Shown here in pieces: positions 1-7,046 of a stretch of 11,493 nucleotides of DNA. The notes below the pieces were generated by a model. The model was given only the letters and a program-made list of their open reading frames with translations, ran no database searches and was not told the DNA's origin. Where the stretch lies: positions 1 to 11,493 of the forward strand of contig JAPFFX010000245.1 of assembly GCA_026645375.1 (NCBI GenBank), read 5' to 3'. The first letter of the stretch is position 1; every line of letters begins with the position of its first letter. This DNA is from Citricoccus sp. WCRC_4. Its GTDB lineage: Bacteria > Actinomycetota > Actinomycetes > Actinomycetales > Micrococcaceae. The translations under genes and the position numbers were made by a program.

Positions 1-27
1 GGCGGGCGCCGCGTCGGGGCCGCGCCG

Positions 28-33
28 TAGACT
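28..33 (+). promoter_or_regulatory. Putative -10 box for a leaderless transcript
   Basis: TAGACT fits the actinobacterial TANNNT -10 pattern and ends 7 nt before the GTG at 41. That spacing would put transcription initiation at or next to the start codon and give a leaderless mRNA. There is no convincing Shine-Dalgarno before this GTG and no clear -35 in the short upstream sequence. It is a pattern match only. Confidence 0.4.
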
Positions 34-40
34 GCAGGTC

Positions 41-1369
41 GTGGAAAAGGCGCAGGCCGCGGACGCGGCAATGGGGAAGACGGCCGAGGACAGGACCCGC
101 CGGGCATGGCCGCGGTTCCTCGTCATCGTGCTGTGCCTGGCCGGGCTGGTCGTCGCGCTGCAGTTCATCCAGGGACTGCAGAGCATCGTCGGGCCGGTGT
201 TCCTCGGCCTGAACCTGGTGATCATCGCCTATCCACTGCAGGCGTGGATGATCCACAAGGGCGTCCACCGCTTCCTCGGGGCCTCCGTGACCGTGCTGAT
301 CGTGGTGGTCGTGCTGATCGTGTTCCTGGCCCTGATCCTGTGGTCGGCCTCCGAACTGGTGATGGCGCTGCCGGAGTACAGCGCGCAGTTCACCAACATC
401 TACTTCGGCATGGTGAACTGGATCGGCAGCTTCGGCGTCACCCCGGACATGGTCATCGAGCAGCTCTCCGGGCTGAACATGTCCACCGTGGTGTCCACGG
501 CCACGGGCCTGCTCACCGCGGTCCTGTCCAACGTCACCGCCATCATCGGCCTGCTGGCCACCGTCATCATGGCCGTGTTCTTCCTCGCCATGGACTCCGT
601 GGCGGTGGAACGGCGGATCGCGCTGCTGAACACCGCCAACTACGAGCTCGGGCAGGCGCTGACCGCCTTCGCCCAGGGGGTGCGGCGGTACTGGGTCGTC
701 ACCACGATCTTCGGGCTGATCGTCGCCGCGCTGGACGTCGCCGCGCTGGCCATCATCGGCGTCCCGATGATCTGGGTCTGGGGCGTGCTGAGCTTCCTGA
801 CCAACTACATCCCCAACATCGGGTTCATCATCGGCATGGTCCCGCCGGCCCTGCTCGGCCTGGTGGAGGGCGGCTGGGGTGCGTTCTTCGCGGTGATCGT
901 GGCCTACTCGGTCCTGAACTTCGTGCTGCAGTCGATCATCCAGCCCAAGTTCACCGGCGATGCCGTGGGCGTGATCCCCACCGTCTCCTTCCTGTCCCTG
1001 CTGTTCTGGGCCTGGATCCTCGGCCCGCTCGGCGCCATCCTCGCCCTGCCCGCCACGCTGCTGCTGAAGGCGGTCATGGTCGACGCCGACCCGCAGTCCC
1101 GCTGGATCAACACGTTCATCGCCTCCGACCTGCGCGGGATGGAGGACCGGAACCGGCGCGCCCTGGCACGGCAGCGCTCCGAGCGGGCCGCGGAGGACGA
1201 CGCGGCCGCCCTCGCACCCGGCGCCCGGGACGGCGTGCTGCCCGAGGAGGACGCGAGCGAGGGCGCCGGTGCGGGCGGTGGGGCCGGCGACGGGACCGGT
1301 GACGGGGCCGGCGACGGCGGTGCGGTCGGGTCCCCGGGCGCCCAGTCTTCTCCACAGTGGACCGAGTGA
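41..1369 (+). CDS. AI-2E family transporter (PerM/TqsA-like membrane protein)
   Basis: This is a polytopic membrane protein of 442 residues in the AI-2E/PerM family, whose members include an autoinducer-2 exporter and Na+/H+ antiporters; the substrate here cannot be told. Hydrophobic segments lie near residues 26-45, 48-70, 80-103, 150-185, 218-275 and 280-345. The family-typical region is NYIPNIGFIIGMVPP (about 255-269) followed by QSIIQPKFTGDAVG (about 297-310). A loop of about 45 residues between the third and fourth segments is probably outside the membrane. After the last helix a charged cytoplasmic tail (350-400) ends in a Gly/Asp-rich low-complexity stretch (408-430). The GTG at 41 is chosen because a TANNNT box lies 7 nt upstream; an ATG at 71 is an alternative that removes 10 residues. 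The gene is followed 67 bp later by the SNF2 gene on the same strand. Family assignment is firm, transport specificity unknown. Confidence 0.9.
   Translation: MEKAQAADAAMGKTAEDRTRRAWPRFLVIVLCLAGLVVALQFIQGLQSIVGPVFLGLNLVIIAYPLQAWMIHKGVHRFLGASVTVLIVVVVLIVFLALILWSASELVMALPEYSAQFTNIYFGMVNWIGSFGVTPDMVIEQLSGLNMSTVVSTATGLLTAVLSNVTAIIGLLATVIMAVFFLAMDSVAVERRIALLNTANYELGQALTAFAQGVRRYWVVTTIFGLIVAALDVAALAIIGVPMIWVWGVLSFLTNYIPNIGFIIGMVPPALLGLVEGGWGAFFAVIVAYSVLNFVLQSIIQPKFTGDAVGVIPTVSFLSLLFWAWILGPLGAILALPATLLLKAVMVDADPQSRWINTFIASDLRGMEDRNRRALARQRSERAAEDDAAALAPGARDGVLPEEDASEGAGAGGGAGDGTGDGAGDGGAVGSPGAQSSPQWTE
1280..1315 (+). repeat. Three 12-bp tandem units in the AI-2E transporter tail
   Basis: Units GGGGCCGGCGAC, GGGACCGGTGAC and GGGGCCGGCGAC follow one another directly and encode GAGD, GTGD and GAGD. 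The outer units are identical and the middle one differs at two positions, both silent or A-to-T in the protein. This looks like slippage-type expansion in a disordered tail, and copy number probably varies between strains. Confidence 0.7.
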
Positions 1370-1387
1370 ACCGGGCCGCCCACAGCC

Positions 1388-1403
1388 CGGCCCCGGCGGG
1401 CCG
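1388..1403 (+). terminator. Possible weak stem-loop after the transporter gene
   Basis: CGGCCC and GGGCCG pair across a CGGC loop. A second small dyad, CCGGGC/GCCCGG, lies just before it at 1371-1390 and overlaps it, so the two are mutually exclusive. No T-tract follows, so this is not a classical intrinsic terminator. Given the base composition, chance is a serious alternative. Confidence 0.25.
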
Positions 1404-1436
1404 AACCCTGTCCGTCGTCCGTGAAACCATGGAACG

Positions 1437-4400
1437 ATGACCACCCCCACGCTGCCGTACGTCGCCGACCAGGACATCACCGCCCTGGTGGGGTCCGCGG
1501 CCGCGGACAGGGGCCAGGCCTACGCCCGCCCGGGCGCGGTCGCCTCGATGCGGTGGGACGCCCCGGAAGGGGCGAGCGCCGGAACACCCGCCCCGCCCGC
1601 GACCCTGACCGCGTCGGTGCAGGGCAACGAGCCGCTGCCGTACGAGACGTACGTCCTGCTGGTGCCCGGCCGGCCGGCGTCGTCCCCGGAGGCGCTGGCA
1701 TCCTGGCGCCCGGTGCGCGGCGGCTGCACCTGCCCGGTGCGCAACGACTGCAAGCACGCCGCGGCGCTGCTCTATGCCGCGACCGAGGAGGCGATGCGCC
1801 GGCACCTGCGGCCCCCGGCGCTGCGCGCCGTGCCCGGGGGGACGGCCGAGCCGGACGCCGCGCCCGTGGTGCAGGGCTGGGGCCAGGTGCACCGCTACAC
1901 CGAGGCGGACGTGTGGGGCGACGACGCCGGAGGCGGCCCCTGGGGTGAGGAGGCAGGGCGCGAGGACTGGCGCTCGGTGCTGGGAGAACTCACCGGGGAG
2001 ACCCTGGGCATCGGCTCGGACGAACCGGTGGGGATCGGCGTGGAGCTGATGGCCGAGCCGCAGAACCAGATGCGCCGCCGCTGGGGCGCCCACGCCGCCA
2101 GCGTCGCGGACGTCCGGTCCGGTGCCGCCCTGCAGGTCCACCTGCGCCCGATGCGCCGGGGCTCCCGGGACAACTGGATCAAGGGCGGGCTGACGTGGAA
2201 GAAGTTCCAGTACGGGGGACTGCGCCACCAGCTGCGCGAGGACCACGTGGAACTGCTCGGCCAGTTCTACCGCCTCTTCCTCGCCGAGCGGCCCCAGGGG
2301 ATGTTCGGCAATGACGAGACCCTGCGGCTGGACCAGCTCTCCGGCCCGCCGGCCTGGCAACTGCTCACCCGCGCCCGGGAGCTCGGGATCGAGTTCGTGG
2401 GCCAGGGCGTGGTCGGCGAGGTCGTGCTGGCCGGGCCCGCCAGCGTGCGCCTGGACGTGCGCGGGGAGTCGGACCTCGCCGTCGTGCCCGTGGTGGAGTC
2501 CGGGGGGATGCCGGTGCCCGGGGCGCGGGCGGCCGGCACCGGGGGATTCATCGCGGTGGACGTGCCCGACGACGCCCCGCAGTGGGGTGCCCCGGTCCGA
2601 CTGACGCTGGTGCCCGCCGAGCGCACGCTGCCGCGGCCGGTGCTGGACCTGCTGAAGCAGGACGAGCCGCTGCAGATCCCGGCCGGGGAGACGGAGGAGT
2701 TCTTCTACGACGTCTACCCGCGGCTGTCCCGGATGATGCCCGTGGCCAGCACGGACGGGTCCGTCGAGTTCCCGGAGGTGCCCGCCCCCGAGCTGCAGCT
2801 GCACGTGAGGTACGGCAAGGACCACCGGGCGAGCCTGGACTGGTCCTGGCTGTACTGGGGCCCGCGCCGCGAATTGCCGCTGGAGTCACGGCGGTCCCGG
2901 TCCCGCGGTGGCTGGTCCCCCACGGGCTACTCGGGCCGGGCCCGGAACCCCGAGGCCGATCGGGACATCGAGCACGAGGACGCCGTGCTGGACGCGGTGG
3001 GAGAGCACTGGCCGGTCGCCGGCGCAGGCGGGGTGCAGCACCTGGCCGGGATGGAGACGGCGCGGTTCGTCGAGAACGTGCTGCCGGTGCTGCGGGGCCT
3101 GGAGCACGTGAGCGTGACCGAACACGGGGCCAGGCCGGACTACCGGGAGCTGACCGACGACCCGCTGGTGCGCATCACCCAGGTCGAGTCCGGGCGGAAG
3201 AAGGACAACGACTGGTACGACCTCGGCTTCGAGATCACCATCGGCGGGGAGCTGTTCCCGTTCACCGAGGTGTTCACGGCCCTGGCGGAGGGGCAGAAGG
3301 CCCTGATGCTCAAGGACGGCACCTGGTTCCGCCTCGACCACCCCTCCTTCCAGAAACTGCGGGACCTCATCGACGAGGCCGAGGTGATGGGGGACTGGAG
3401 CGCCGAACGCCCGCGGATCTCCCGCTACGACGTGGGGCTGTGGGAGGAATTCGAGGACCTCGCCCACGAGTCCGTGGCGGCCCGGGCCTGGCAGGAGACC
3501 GTGGGCGCGCTCAAGGACCTGGCCGAGATCCCCACGCCCGAGGTCCCCCCGGGCCTCGACGCCCGGCTTCGTCCCTATCAGCTCGAGGGCTTCGCGTGGC
3601 TGAACTTCCTCTACGACCACGGACTCGGCGGCATCCTCGCCGATGACATGGGCCTGGGCAAGACCGTCCAGACCCTCGCGCTCATCGTCCGGGCGCGCGA
3701 GCGCGGCGCCCACGGCCCCGGCGAACACCCCGCCGGGGCCACGGCGGAACGGCGCGCGCAGAACCACGGCGAGCCCGCGCCGCCCCCACCGGTGGCGCCC
3801 CCGTTCCTGGTGGTGGCGCCGTCCTCGGTGCTGTCCGTCTGGAAGGAGGAGGCCGAGCGCTTCGCGCCGGGCCTGGACCTGCGGGTGCTGGACACCACCG
3901 CCGCCAAGCGCGGGACGCCGGTGGCCGAGGAGGTGGCCGGGGCAGACGTGGTGGTCACCAGCTACACCCTGCTGCGGCTGGACTCGGCGCAGTACACCGC
4001 GCTGGACTGGGACGGGCTGGTGCTGGACGAGGCGCAGTTCGTGAAGAACCGTTCGGCCAAGGCCCACCAGGCGGCCAGGGACATCCGCGCGCCCTTCCGG
4101 CTGGCGATCACCGGCACGCCGATGGAGAACTCGCTGTCCGACCTGTGGTCCCTGCTGTCCCTGACGGCCACCGGGCTGTTCCCCTCGCACACGGTGTTCC
4201 GGCAGGAGTACACCAAGCCGATCGAGACGCCGGACCCCTCCGATGACGGCGCCCGATTCGCCGCCGAGCGGATGGCGCGGCTGCGGCGGCGGATCCGGCC
4301 GTTCATGCTGCGGCGCACCAAGGAGCTCGTGGCCTCGGACCTGCCCCCCAAGCAGGAACAGGTCAGCCACGTCGAACTGGTGCCCAAGCACCGGCGGCTC

Positions 4401-5069
4401 TACGACCAGGTGCTGCAGCGCGAGCGCAAGAAGGTCCTGGGGCTGCTGCAGAACATGGACGAGAACCGCTTCGTGATCTTCCGCTCCCTGACCCTGCTGC
4501 GCATGCTGGCGCTGGACCCGGCGATCGTGGACGAGGAGTACGCCTCCGTGCCCTCCTCCAAGATGGAGCACCTCATGGAGAACCTGGAGGAGATCGTGGC
4601 CGAGGGGCACCGGGTGATCATCTTCAGCCAGTTCACCTCGTTCCTGTCCCGGGTGGGGGACCGGCTGGCCGAGCGCGGCGTGGCGTACGCCTACCTGGAC
4701 GGCTCCACCCGCAACCGCTCCGAGGTGATCAGCCAGTTCAAGAAGGGCACCGCCCCGGCGTTCCTGATCAGCCTCAAGGCCGGCGGCTTCGGGCTGACCC
4801 TGACCGAGGCCGACTACGTGTTCCTGCTGGACCCCTGGTGGAACCCGGCCACCGAGGCCCAGGCCGTGGACCGCGCCCACCGGATCGGCCAGGAACGCAC
4901 CGTCATGGTGTACCGGATGGTGGCCGAGGGGACCATCGAGGAGAAGGTGCTGGCCCTGCAGCAGCGCAAGGCGGCCCTGTTCTCCTCCCTCACCGACGGG
5001 GACGCCGCCTTCTCCAGCACCATCACCGCCGACGACGTCCGCGAGCTGTTCGCCCCGGACCGGGGTTGA
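1437..5069 (+). CDS. SWIM zinc-finger SNF2-family helicase-like ATPase
   Basis: This is a 1210-residue double-stranded DNA translocase of the bacterial SNF2 (HepA/RapA-like) group. An N-terminal SWIM zinc finger (CxCx5CxH: C97, C99, C105, H107) precedes about 590 residues that match the usual bacterial SNF2-associated region. The ATPase core starts at RPYQLEGFAWL (about 712-722). Walker A is DMGLGKT (737-743, K742), motif II is DEAQ (864-867) and motif III lies in AITGTPMEN. The C-terminal lobe carries IIFSQF, the GFGLTL region and motif VI QAVDRAHRIGQ (1142-1152). All ATPase motifs are intact. A Pro/Ala/Gly-rich insert of about 35 residues (755-789) separates motif I from motif Ia. The ATG at 1437 has only GGAA close by and overlaps the TGA of a three-codon frame (1429-1440). 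Such proteins remodel DNA-bound complexes during transcription or repair; the exact role is not established. Confidence 0.95.
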   Translation: MTTPTLPYVADQDITALVGSAAADRGQAYARPGAVASMRWDAPEGASAGTPAPPATLTASVQGNEPLPYETYVLLVPGRPASSPEALASWRPVRGGCTCPVRNDCKHAAALLYAATEEAMRRHLRPPALRAVPGGTAEPDAAPVVQGWGQVHRYTEADVWGDDAGGGPWGEEAGREDWRSVLGELTGETLGIGSDEPVGIGVELMAEPQNQMRRRWGAHAASVADVRSGAALQVHLRPMRRGSRDNWIKGGLTWKKFQYGGLRHQLREDHVELLGQFYRLFLAERPQGMFGNDETLRLDQLSGPPAWQLLTRARELGIEFVGQGVVGEVVLAGPASVRLDVRGESDLAVVPVVESGGMPVPGARAAGTGGFIAVDVPDDAPQWGAPVRLTLVPAERTLPRPVLDLLKQDEPLQIPAGETEEFFYDVYPRLSRMMPVASTDGSVEFPEVPAPELQLHVRYGKDHRASLDWSWLYWGPRRELPLESRRSRSRGGWSPTGYSGRARNPEADRDIEHEDAVLDAVGEHWPVAGAGGVQHLAGMETARFVENVLPVLRGLEHVSVTEHGARPDYRELTDDPLVRITQVESGRKKDNDWYDLGFEITIGGELFPFTEVFTALAEGQKALMLKDGTWFRLDHPSFQKLRDLIDEAEVMGDWSAERPRISRYDVGLWEEFEDLAHESVAARAWQETVGALKDLAEIPTPEVPPGLDARLRPYQLEGFAWLNFLYDHGLGGILADDMGLGKTVQTLALIVRARERGAHGPGEHPAGATAERRAQNHGEPAPPPPVAPPFLVVAPSSVLSVWKEEAERFAPGLDLRVLDTTAAKRGTPVAEEVAGADVVVTSYTLLRLDSAQYTALDWDGLVLDEAQFVKNRSAKAHQAARDIRAPFRLAITGTPMENSLSDLWSLLSLTATGLFPSHTVFRQEYTKPIETPDPSDDGARFAAERMARLRRRIRPFMLRRTKELVASDLPPKQEQVSHVELVPKHRRLYDQVLQRERKKVLGLLQNMDENRFVIFRSLTLLRMLALDPAIVDEEYASVPSSKMEHLMENLEEIVAEGHRVIIFSQFTSFLSRVGDRLAERGVAYAYLDGSTRNRSEVISQFKKGTAPAFLISLKAGGFGLTLTEADYVFLLDPWWNPATEAQAVDRAHRIGQERTVMVYRMVAEGTIEEKVLALQQRKAALFSSLTDGDAAFSSTITADDVRELFAPDRG

Positions 5070-5161
5070 GAGCTGCCCGGACCGGGGTTGAGGCCCGCCC
5101 GGAGCGGGGCTGAGGCCCGTCCCGGACCGGGGCTGAGGCGCTCGTCGGGAACGGTGCTGAG
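5054..5161 (+). repeat. Five tandem copies of a 17-bp repeat
   Basis: The unit CCCGGACCGGGGYTGAG occurs at 5054-5070, 5076-5092, 5098-5114 (one extra mismatch), 5121-5137 and, more degenerate, 5145-5161. Start-to-start spacing is 22, 22, 23 and 24 bp, about two helical turns. The first two copies are identical. The first copy supplies the last codons and TGA of the SNF2 gene; the others are intergenic. Each good copy contains the small dyad CCCGG-A-CCGGG. The array may be a minisatellite grown from the gene's 3' end, a multi-site protein binding region before the stress gene, or a transcript-end structure. The sequence does not decide between these. Confidence 0.8.
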
Positions 5162-5175
5162 GCACACCCCCGGCA

Positions 5176-5194
5176 CGCGGGATATTGTCCCGCG
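5176..5194 (+). promoter_or_regulatory. Perfect dyad around a possible -10 box before the stress gene
   Basis: CGCGGGA-TATTG-TCCCGCG is a perfect 7-bp inverted repeat with a 5-bp centre. The centre plus the first base of the right arm, TATTGT (5183-5188), fits the TANNNT -10 pattern, so a protein bound here would block the promoter. No good -35 is visible. The core resembles the DosR-type box (GGGACTWWAGTCCC) that controls many actinobacterial universal stress genes, but it is one base shorter. It could instead be a hairpin ending the SNF2 transcript, although no T-tract follows. Confidence 0.45.
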
Positions 5195-5270
5195 CGCCGC
5201 CCGGCCCTACGGTGATCGCACATCCGGGGTTCACCGACGGCGCACCATGGCCGAATCGGCCCCGACGTCA

Positions 5271-5278
5271 GAGAGGGG
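5271..5278 (+). promoter_or_regulatory. Ribosome binding site deciding the stress-gene start
   Basis: GAGAGGGG lies 8 nt before the ATG at 5287, a good distance. In-frame GTG codons at 5281 and 5284 are too close to it. The identical 8-mer precedes the convergent deiminase-like gene at 6938-6945. Confidence 0.7.
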
Positions 5279-5286
5279 CAGTGGTG

Positions 5287-5733
5287 ATGGGACAGGACGT
5301 GAAGCCGGTCGTCGTCGGCGTGGACGGCTCGGAGACCTCCGTGGAGGCCCTGAAGGAGGCCGGGCACATGGCCGCATTGCTGGGCGCCCCGCTGAAGGTG
5401 GTGACGGCCTGGCACTGGTCGGTCGTGGCGGCGGCGGTCCCCGCCCCGGATGCCCAGGACTTCCGCGGACGGGCCCAGGAGGCCCTCGACCAGGCGGTCA
5501 CGGCGGCCTTCGGGGACGACGTGCCCGAGGGGCTGGAACGGGTGGTCAAGGAAGGGCCGCCGGCGCAGGTGCTCCGGCAACTGAGCAAGGACGCATCCCT
5601 CGTGGTAGTGGGCAACCGGGGCCACGGGGGTTTCTCCGGCCTGCTCCTGGGGTCGGTCAGCTCCGCCGTGGCCGCCCACGCCCACTGCTCGGTGCTCATC
5701 ACGCACAAGCACCCCGGGGAGGCGAGCCGCTGA
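5287..5733 (+). CDS. Universal stress protein (UspA family, ATP-binding type)
   Basis: This is a single-domain, 148-residue universal stress protein, a normal length for the family. It starts with a typical first strand and loop, VVVGVDGSETS (8-18). The nucleotide-binding signature G-2x-G-9x-G(S/T) is intact as G109-NR-G112 through G122-S123, so ATP binding is expected. The last strand is CSVLITH (134-140). The frame stays open upstream to 5185, but that stretch does not look like family sequence; the ATG at 5287 has a strong ribosome binding site and directly gives the conserved N-terminus. The gene has its own upstream region with a dyad and a tandem repeat array, so it is probably transcribed separately from the SNF2 gene. 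It is a cytoplasmic stress or dormancy factor, and its trigger is not visible. Its stop codon lies 3 bp from that of the convergent deiminase-like gene. Confidence 0.93.
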   Translation: MGQDVKPVVVGVDGSETSVEALKEAGHMAALLGAPLKVVTAWHWSVVAAAVPAPDAQDFRGRAQEALDQAVTAAFGDDVPEGLERVVKEGPPAQVLRQLSKDASLVVVGNRGHGGFSGLLLGSVSSAVAAHAHCSVLITHKHPGEASR

Positions 5734-5736
5734 GCG

Positions 5737-6933
5737 TCAGGCCATCCGCGTCGGCTGCGGCAGTCCCACGTGGCGGATGCCCACGCCGCGTCGGTACAAC
5801 CGGTGCGCGGGAACCGGCACCACGGTCCGCCCGGGGTAGGCGGCCTCGAGGACCTGGTGCGCGCCCTCGTCATGGGGATCGTCGAAGGACGGCACCACCA
5901 CGGCCCCGTTGACCGGCAGGACGTTCACGTACGACCAGGACACCTGGCCCCTGCCGTCGGACTCGGCCAGGGGAGCGGTGATGGCGGCGACGTTCAGGGG
6001 GCGGCCCCGGGCATCGGTCTCGCCCTGCAGGATCTCCAGTGCCTGCATCGAGACCTCGTGGTCCGGGTGGGCCGGATTCTCCTGCCAGTGCAGCAGCACC
6101 ACGGTCGGGGAGGCGAACGCCACCACCTGGTCGACCTGCCCGCCCACCCCGTGCGGGCCGGCGTCGCGGGCCAGGCCCCGGGGCAGCCAGATGACCTTGC
6201 GGATGTCCGTGTACCGGGTGAACTCCGCCTCCACGTGCGCGCGGGACCACCCCGGGTTGCGCGCGGGGTCCAGGAGCACGGACTCGGAGGCGATCAGCGT
6301 CCCCTCGCCGTCGGTGATGAACGCACCACCCTCATTGACCAGCAGGGACAGCTGCCGGTGGGCGCCGGTCAGCTCGGCCAGGGTGCCCCCGGCCACGTCG
6401 TCCAGCCGGAACTCGACGCCCGGTCGGCGGCCGAAGCCGTTGAAGACCCAGTCGATCATGCCGATCCGGCGCTGACCCGTCCGCCCGTCCACACCGCCCA
6501 CCGTGAAGGTCGGACCGGACAGCCGCAGGAACGGGTTGTCCATGGACAGCGGGACCACCGGGATCAGGGGGTCCACGTAGGTGTGCACGATCTGTCGGTC
6601 GGCGGGGTCCACCAGCAGGGTGACCGGCTCGTAGTCCATCACCGCATGGGCGACCCGGGCCCAGGCACGGCGGGCGCCGGAGACCTCCCACGAGCTGGCG
6701 CCCATCCGCGAGTAGTCCCGGGGGAAGGCCAGCCACAACCGTTCCTGCCGTTCGGTGTCCGCCGGCAGGTGCCAGGTGCCGTCCGCGGTGCCGGTCAGGA
6801 GCGCACCGGGACCGGGGGACTCCGCCCCGGGAGCCTGTGCCCCGGGAGGCGGCGGCCATGGGCTGCCCGTGGCCGGAACGGGGGCGCCCGAGGAGGCCTC
6901 CCGGCCCGATGACGCCCGGGGTTGCTCGTCCAT
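5737..6933 (-). CDS. Agmatine deiminase family protein, probably catalytically inactive
   Basis: This 398-residue protein belongs to the agmatine deiminase / peptidylarginine deiminase fold (PAD_porph). Family landmarks are WHLPADTERQERLWLAFP (54-71), GPTFTV (140-145), IDWVFNGFG (160-168), LVNEGG (198-203), DGEGTL (208-213), GGQVDQV (264-270), LLHWQ (280-284) and YPGRTVV (366-372). Active enzymes carry RDxGP, an EGG glutamate, GHxD and a GGGIHC cysteine. Here RD is R137-L138, the histidine is Q266, and the cysteine position in GVGIRHVG is H388; only the EGG glutamate (E201) and the Asp of the GHxD position (D268) remain. The frame is intact and the fold motifs are kept, so the gene looks maintained and not decaying. 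Residues 5-50 form a Pro/Ala/Gly-rich extension. The start at 6933 follows GAGAGGGG; an upstream ATG at 7011 is in frame but unsupported. The gene lies downstream of the LysR gene. Role unknown: possibly a binding or sensory pseudoenzyme, or an altered chemistry. Confidence 0.85.
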   Translation of the reverse strand: MDEQPRASSGREASSGAPVPATGSPWPPPPGAQAPGAESPGPGALLTGTADGTWHLPADTERQERLWLAFPRDYSRMGASSWEVSGARRAWARVAHAVMDYEPVTLLVDPADRQIVHTYVDPLIPVVPLSMDNPFLRLSGPTFTVGGVDGRTGQRRIGMIDWVFNGFGRRPGVEFRLDDVAGGTLAELTGAHRQLSLLVNEGGAFITDGEGTLIASESVLLDPARNPGWSRAHVEAEFTRYTDIRKVIWLPRGLARDAGPHGVGGQVDQVVAFASPTVVLLHWQENPAHPDHEVSMQALEILQGETDARGRPLNVAAITAPLAESDGRGQVSWSYVNVLPVNGAVVVPSFDDPHDEGAHQVLEAAYPGRTVVPVPAHRLYRRGVGIRHVGLPQPTRMA

Positions 6934-6937
6934 GGAT

Positions 6938-6945
6938 CCCCTCTC
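6938..6945 (-). promoter_or_regulatory. Ribosome binding site of the deiminase-like gene
   Basis: On the minus strand GAGAGGGG is followed by ATCC and then the ATG at 6933. This decides the start against the in-frame ATG 78 nt upstream. Confidence 0.65.
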
Positions 6946-6956
6946 ATCAGGTCGTT

Positions 6957-7000
6957 CACGGGGTGCGCCGGCACCGGCGACCGCCGGCGGGTCCCCCGTG
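6957..7000 (-). promoter_or_regulatory. Long stem-loop in the leader between the LysR and deiminase-like genes
   Basis: Two nested perfect 7-bp stems are present. The outer stem pairs 6957-6963 (CACGGGG) with 6994-7000 (CCCCGTG). The inner stem pairs 6966-6972 (CGCCGGC) with 6983-6989 (GCCGGCG) around a 10-nt loop. They are separated by an internal loop of 2 against 4 nt. The structure lies 12 nt before the ribosome binding site of the deiminase-like gene and 41 nt after the LysR stop. It could terminate the LysR transcript (no T-tract), attenuate read-through, or stabilise the downstream mRNA. Confidence 0.45.
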
Positions 7001-7016
7001 GCGGCCGGCACCTCCC

Positions 7017-7046
7017 ATGCTATGCGAGCGTGCGACGCGCTTCACC
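7017..7046 (-). promoter_or_regulatory. Possible promoter of the deiminase-like gene
   Basis: On the minus strand GTGAAG (7041-7046) and TAGCAT (7017-7022) are separated by exactly 17 bp. TAGCAT fits TANNNT; GTGAAG matches only three of six -35 consensus bases. If real, it would start transcription just upstream of the stem-loop and make the gene independent of the LysR transcript. Confidence 0.3.

Noticed and set aside
1437..5069. SNF2 gene as part of a phage-defence system
   Set aside because: The SWIM plus SNF2 layout is a common chromosomal type in Actinobacteria, and the neighbours (AI-2E transporter, universal stress protein) are not defence partners.
5054..5161. CRISPR array
   Set aside because: Repeats are 17 bp and the gaps are only 5-7 bp, far too short for spacers; there are no cas genes nearby.
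5185..5286. N-terminal extension of the universal stress protein
   Set aside because: The frame is open, but its Pro/Arg-rich sequence does not resemble the family, it overlaps the dyad, and a strong ribosome binding site points to 5287.
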